A stretch of DNA of 9,517 bases, from positions 1 through 9,517 of the forward strand of contig CAYFJE010000041.1 in the NCBI GenBank assembly GCA_964343345.1. Direction: 5' to 3'. The position numbers and the translations under genes were made by a program. Shown here piece after piece: positions 6,737 through 9,517 of this stretch. How positions within the stretch are numbered: position 1 is the first letter of the stretch; every line of letters begins with the position of its first letter. The notes beneath the pieces were generated by a model. That model saw nothing but the letters and a program-made list of their open reading frames with translations, did no database searches and was not told the DNA's origin. The stretch comes from UBA6624 sp964343345 [NCBI: uncultured bacterium]. GTDB taxonomy: Bacteria; UBP7; UBA6624.

Positions 6737-7091
6737 ATTATTTTTGCTTTTAAATTTTTTCTTACCATTGATCCCAACAGAAGAGCAAGAGAGTAGGGCA
6801 TTGTCAATTGCTGAGAATTTTAGATGTCCAACTTGTAAGTTTGTTAGTATTTCAGATTCAAACACCCCGATAAGCAATGAGATATATGAATTGATTTTAG
6901 AAATGGTTATTGAGGGCAAGACAGAGGAAGAGATTAGGATTCACTTAATTGAGAGGTATGGTGATTGGATTGTTTTTGAACCACCAAGAAGAGGTATACA
7001 TCAGGTTATTTGGTACCTGCCTTACTTTTTTTGTCTTGGAGGTTTCTTTTATCTTAAGCATTTTTTAATAGGGAAAAAAAAAGATGAATAA
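6729..7091 (+). CDS. ccmH: CcmH, thiol-redox subunit of the heme ligation complex
   Basis: 120-residue protein with a short N-terminal signal/anchor (about 1-17), the CcmH three-helix domain, a membrane helix (about 89-111) and a lysine-rich cytoplasmic tail. The diagnostic motif is FRCPTC (Cys33, Cys36), followed by the family pattern ISDSNTPIS (40-48), EGKTEEEI, LIERYGDWIVFEPP (73-86). It is the short form: the C-terminal TPR domain fused in E. coli CcmH is absent, consistent with a separate TPR protein at the head of the operon. It receives electrons from CcmG and reduces the apocytochrome CXXCH. Its ATG lies 8 bases inside ccmG, and its TAA is overlapped by 8 bases by a small ORF. Confidence 0.95.
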   Translation: MIRLFLLLNFFLPLIPTEEQESRALSIAENFRCPTCKFVSISDSNTPISNEIYELILEMVIEGKTEEEIRIHLIERYGDWIVFEPPRRGIHQVIWYLPYFFCLGGFFYLKHFLIGKKKDE

Positions 7092-7176
7092 CTATTATCC
7101 TTTGTTTGCTGCAGTCGTTGCCATAGCCTGTATTTATTGGGTATTTTCACCATTGTGGAGCAGGGATGATGAATAA
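7084..7176 (+). CDS. 30-residue single-helix membrane protein after ccmH
   Basis: A very short ORF bridges ccmH and the DUF2157 gene: ATG at 7084 (8-base overlap with ccmH), TAA at 7174-7176 (11 bases beyond the next ATG, or 8 if that gene starts at 7169). It begins MNNYYPLFAAVVAIACIYWV and ends SPLWSRDDE, giving one membrane helix (about 5-22) and a polar, acidic tail. The layout (helix, then F-x-P-L-W/L, then charged residues) recalls the first membrane helix of CcmI, which normally follows ccmH. It could be a free-standing remnant of the CcmI N-terminal module, with the TPR part encoded at the start of the operon. A chance ORF cannot be excluded, but without it the ccmH-DUF2157 gap would be the largest in the operon, and its junctions match those of the true genes. 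Confidence 0.6.
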   Translation: MNNYYPLFAAVVAIACIYWVFSPLWSRDDE

Positions 7177-8512
7177 TGTGAATTGGCTTTTTTCCCAATT
7201 GAAAAAATGGGTAAAGGATGGAGTGATTTCAAGCGAACAGGCTGGAAAAATACGTTCAAGATATTCAAAAGATTCGAAGATTACAAACTTTATTAGCGCA
7301 TTATTGGTTTTTGGTGGAGTTTTGGTGGGCTTGGGTTTAATTCTGGCAATGGCTTCAAATTGGCAGGGTTTTTCTTCGATGATAAAGGTCTTAATAATTC
7401 TTCTTTTTGTGTCTGGTTTTAATTATTTCGGATATCATTTTTACGAAATCCCAAAAAGAAGAAATCTTTCACAAACTTTTTTCCTCATGGGGGCTTTTGC
7501 TTTTGGGGCTGGTGTCAATTTGGTCCTTCAAGCCTTTAATATTTCTTTTGACACTGGTCAGGAACTTCTGATCTGGATTGCTGGACTTTTCTTGTTTGTG
7601 AAGTTTTTTGAGCTGTTCTGGGTTCTTATTTTAGCAAATATCCTCTTGACAATATGGATATTCCAGACTGGGATATCATGGACTGATATTGCTGTTTATG
7701 GATTGCTGGCATTTCTCTTTTTGAGGTTAATTTTGAGGGATAAGAATAATCCTGCTTTAGTTTTTTCTCTTATTGGGACCTCTCTTTGGTTTTTTCTTTT
7801 GCAACTAAGGATGTTGGCTATCCCTCATGCAGAGAAGGATGTGGACATTTGGCTTGTCCTTCCTAGACTGGATTTTGGGGTAGGAGATGCCTTGGGCTTT
7901 GTGAGCCTTTATGTTTCTTTTGGGGTTCTTCTGTCTGTTCTTGCAATTAAAAAGGTGAAAGAATGGACAGCTTATCCTTTTAGTGTATTGGGAATTATTT
8001 TTCTTTATTTCACACAGATCCCATTTACATTTTTTCATAATTTTGCAAATGAGGATGGCTTCCAAATGCCAAATCCAGGATATCCAATTGAGGCATTGCC
8101 TTTTATAGCGATTTCAGCATTTATCATAACTATCTCTTTGGATGGCTTGAGGTCGTCCAGCAAGAGAAAAAAGCTTGTTTCAAGGTTTTTTGTTGCCATT
8201 TCTTTAGTCAATATACTCTTGCCATTTCTTTCTTACAGCAATCCAATGACAATTTCGGTTTTTATGAATTTGATTGTTCTTTTTGAGCTTATCGCCTTTC
8301 TTTACATTTCAAACATTACAAGAAATTGGATATTGTTTAAGTGGAGTTTATGGCTCTTCAAGTTCTTCATTTTGTTGCGTTTCTTTGATGTTTTTTCAAC
8401 CCTTTTGAATCAAGCATTGTTGTTTGTTCTTGGCGGAGCTTTGTTGATTTGGGGTGGTGTTTTCATTGAAAAGCAAAGCAAAAAGATATTTGATGCGGGG
8501 GGTCAAGAGTGA
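7166..8512 (+). CDS. DUF2157 polytopic membrane protein
   Basis: 448-residue membrane protein of unknown function. The first ~40 residues form a soluble, charged region (LFSQLKKWVKDGVISSEQAGKI), as in DUF2157 proteins. It is followed by about 12 hydrophobic helices, the first pair carrying the family-like GLGLILAMASNWQGFSS (55-71). The C-terminus, LFVLGGALLIWGGVFIEKQSKK, also fits the family. A hydrophilic loop at about 290-308 (NEDGFQMPNPGYP) is probably extracytoplasmic. The next gene encodes a GDYXXLXY-like protein, a known partner family of DUF2157, supporting the assignment. The role is unknown. Adjacent ATGs at 7166 and 7169 are both possible; GGAG at 7157-7160 is 5 or 8 bases away, so 7169 has the better spacing. 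It is coupled to the small ORF upstream, suggesting co-expression with the Ccm genes. Confidence 0.8.
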   Translation: MMNNVNWLFSQLKKWVKDGVISSEQAGKIRSRYSKDSKITNFISALLVFGGVLVGLGLILAMASNWQGFSSMIKVLIILLFVSGFNYFGYHFYEIPKRRNLSQTFFLMGAFAFGAGVNLVLQAFNISFDTGQELLIWIAGLFLFVKFFELFWVLILANILLTIWIFQTGISWTDIAVYGLLAFLFLRLILRDKNNPALVFSLIGTSLWFFLLQLRMLAIPHAEKDVDIWLVLPRLDFGVGDALGFVSLYVSFGVLLSVLAIKKVKEWTAYPFSVLGIIFLYFTQIPFTFFHNFANEDGFQMPNPGYPIEALPFIAISAFIITISLDGLRSSSKRKKLVSRFFVAISLVNILLPFLSYSNPMTISVFMNLIVLFELIAFLYISNITRNWILFKWSLWLFKFFILLRFFDVFSTLLNQALLFVLGGALLIWGGVFIEKQSKKIFDAGGQE

Positions 8513-9144
8513 TTAAGAGAAATTTTTTAACTGCATCTTTTGTTCAGGTTTTGTTGATAGCAGGCTTGGCATTTTTTAGTAATGTTCGAGCAAGTTCTGG
8601 GACAGTTGTAGTGTTCGACCTTAATCCTATCCAGCTAGCGTATCCTTCCAATTCTCCTTTTCAAGGTTGGTCTTTTGAACCTACTCTTTCTATCTCTCTC
8701 ACAAAGATACCAAACGATTTGATAAAAGAACATCCAGTACCATTTGAGGTTTCGGATGATGGCGCTATTTCAAGCCCTCTGCAAAATGTTTTTGTAACCA
8801 TTACAAAAGATGATTCAGGCTGGAATATTTCTTCAGCTTCCTTTTTCAAGCCAGATCAAGGACTTTTTTTAAAATCAGAATGGAACCTGGATCCTTATAG
8901 TTATGAGCATTCTGAAAACAATTCAGATTTTTTTTATGTTCGTTACGAGGTTGGGGATATTTTCATCGCTGAGGAAAACATTGGACGCTTGAAAGAATGT
9001 CTCGGAGAGCGTTCATGGGACACAGATACAAGTTCCTACTTTTGGGAGATAGAGCCATTGCCAATGTCTGTTGAGGTGAGTGTTTTGGATGATGGCAAAC
9101 TGATACCATTGAGATTGTTTTGCGAAGGAAAGGAAATTAAATAA
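8509..9144 (+). CDS. Divergent GDYXXLXY-type exported protein
   Basis: 211-residue protein with an N-terminal signal or anchor helix (about 7-28, ending NVRASSG, a possible signal peptidase site), so probably periplasmic. Weak similarity to the GDYXXLXY family is seen in order: SPFQGWSFEPTLSISL (49-64) sits where the family has a D-x-F-R-G-D-Y-V-x-L-x-Y motif; FFYVRYEVGDIFIAEENIG (141-159) parallels a Y-G-x-x-x-x-F-(V/I)-x-E-x-x-G segment; and VEVSVLDDGKLIPLRLFCEGKEI (188-210) matches the closing strands. The name-giving GDY is lost (GWS here). Cys164 and Cys205 are the only cysteines and could pair. It follows DUF2157 with a GTGA overlap, the usual partnership. The start codon is GTG at 8509. 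The function is unknown, and the family call is tentative. Confidence 0.62.
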   Translation: MIKRNFLTASFVQVLLIAGLAFFSNVRASSGTVVVFDLNPIQLAYPSNSPFQGWSFEPTLSISLTKIPNDLIKEHPVPFEVSDDGAISSPLQNVFVTITKDDSGWNISSASFFKPDQGLFLKSEWNLDPYSYEHSENNSDFFYVRYEVGDIFIAEENIGRLKECLGERSWDTDTSSYFWEIEPLPMSVEVSVLDDGKLIPLRLFCEGKEIK

Positions 9145-9152
9145 TTTCAAGT

Positions 9153-9455
9153 ATGACTTTTAATCAAAGGTGCTACGAATTGCTATCGCAAATACCCAAG
9201 GGAAAAGTTGCAACTTATAAGCAAATTGCAAATGTATTAAATACTAAAGCATATCGTGCAGTTGGAAATGCAATGGCCAATAACCCAAACCCAATTATCG
9301 TTCCTTGTCACCGTGTTGTCAAAAGCAACGGATTGATTGGCGGGTATGCATTTGGGACCAAGAAGAAAATAAATCTATTAGAAGGCGAGGGAATGATTGT
9401 TAAAAAAAACAAAATAGTAGATTTTGAAAAACATATCCATCTATTTTTAAAGTAG
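9153..9455 (+). CDS. Minimal O6-alkylguanine-DNA alkyltransferase (MGMT family)
   Basis: 100-residue protein consisting only of the C-terminal alkyltransferase domain. It has a winged helix-turn-helix (KGKVATYKQIANVLN, then AYRAVGNAMANNP, including the nucleotide-flipping Arg35), the active site IIVPCHRVV with acceptor Cys52, and the closing NGLIGGYAFG...K..LL segment. In this family the Cys takes an alkyl group from O6-alkylguanine in a suicide reaction. The Cys is present, so this is not an Atl (alkyltransferase-like) protein with PWHR. The usual N-terminal ribonuclease-H-like domain of Ogt/Ada-C is missing, and the start at 9153 appears real because there is only an 8-base gap after the previous stop and no earlier in-frame start in it. 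Probably co-transcribed with the upstream genes, though without a functional link to cytochrome maturation. Confidence 0.9.
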   Translation: MTFNQRCYELLSQIPKGKVATYKQIANVLNTKAYRAVGNAMANNPNPIIVPCHRVVKSNGLIGGYAFGTKKKINLLEGEGMIVKKNKIVDFEKHIHLFLK

Positions 9456-9464
9456 AGTTTAATC

Positions 9465-9517
9465 ATGGATTTTCAGCTACTACCTAGAGAAACAGTCATA
9501 ATAGCAAAAAATTCTGA
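9465..9517 (+). CDS. Start of an unidentified gene, truncated by window end
   Basis: An ATG at 9465, 9 bases after the alkyltransferase stop, opens a frame that runs to the window end (17 codons: MDFQLLPRETVIIAKNS). The short spacing and same strand suggest another operon member. Too little is present to name a family. Only a weak purine stretch (AGAG, 9454-9457) precedes it, so the start is tentative. Confidence 0.4.
   Translation, partial: MDFQLLPRETVIIAKNS

Noticed and set aside
9144-9152. Possible terminator between the GDYXXLXY-type gene and the alkyltransferase
   Set aside because: The gap is 8 bases and there is no hairpin followed by a T run, so the genes are probably co-transcribed.

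Overview
The window is an AT-rich, tightly packed piece of a bacterial chromosome from a Gram-negative (diderm) organism. It is dominated by a complete System I cytochrome c maturation (Ccm) operon. Ccm needs a periplasm, and there is a ccmE/ccmF/ccmH set with a separate TPR protein. The taxon cannot be fixed from sequence alone. The low GC, the very short junctions and the divergent but complete Ccm set would suit an uncultivated, possibly marine, proteobacterium-like lineage such as SAR324; this is only a guess. No rRNA, tRNA, CRISPR array, insertion sequence or convincing rho-independent terminator was seen, and no gene-free stretch exceeds about 75 bases.

Left edge (1-1032): the C-terminal end of a PDZ-domain protein (probably an HtrA/DegP-type protease) meets an aquaporin gene on the opposite strand. 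Their stop codons overlap by 4 bases. The aquaporin has an unusual selectivity filter (His-Ile-Ala-Arg) resembling plant TIP/AQP8-type channels rather than AqpZ or GlpF. A 74-base divergent spacer separates it from the rightward operon.

Ccm operon (1033-7176): the order is a TPR protein (CcmI-like, TTG start), ccmA, ccmB, ccmC, ccmD, ccmE, ccmF, ccmG, ccmH and a 30-residue single-helix protein. Every junction overlaps by 1-8 bases, so the genes are probably translationally coupled. CcmA/B/C/D form the ABC module that loads heme onto CcmE. CcmE carries heme to CcmF, which attaches it to apocytochrome. CcmG and CcmH keep the CXXCH cysteines reduced, and the TPR protein probably presents the apocytochrome. 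Two genes are very short: ccmD (3683-3781) and the 30-residue ORF (7084-7176).

Right part (7166-9517): without a break the operon continues into a DUF2157 polytopic membrane protein and a divergent periplasmic GDYXXLXY-type protein (a pair known to travel together). After an 8-base gap comes a minimal 100-residue O6-alkylguanine-DNA alkyltransferase, then the start of another ORF cut by the window end.

Most notable points: the two micro-ORFs in the operon, the substituted Q-loop and H-loop positions in CcmA, the TIP-like filter of the aquaporin, an extra cysteine pair in CcmG, and the translational linkage of the DUF2157/GDYXXLXY pair to heme-protein assembly.
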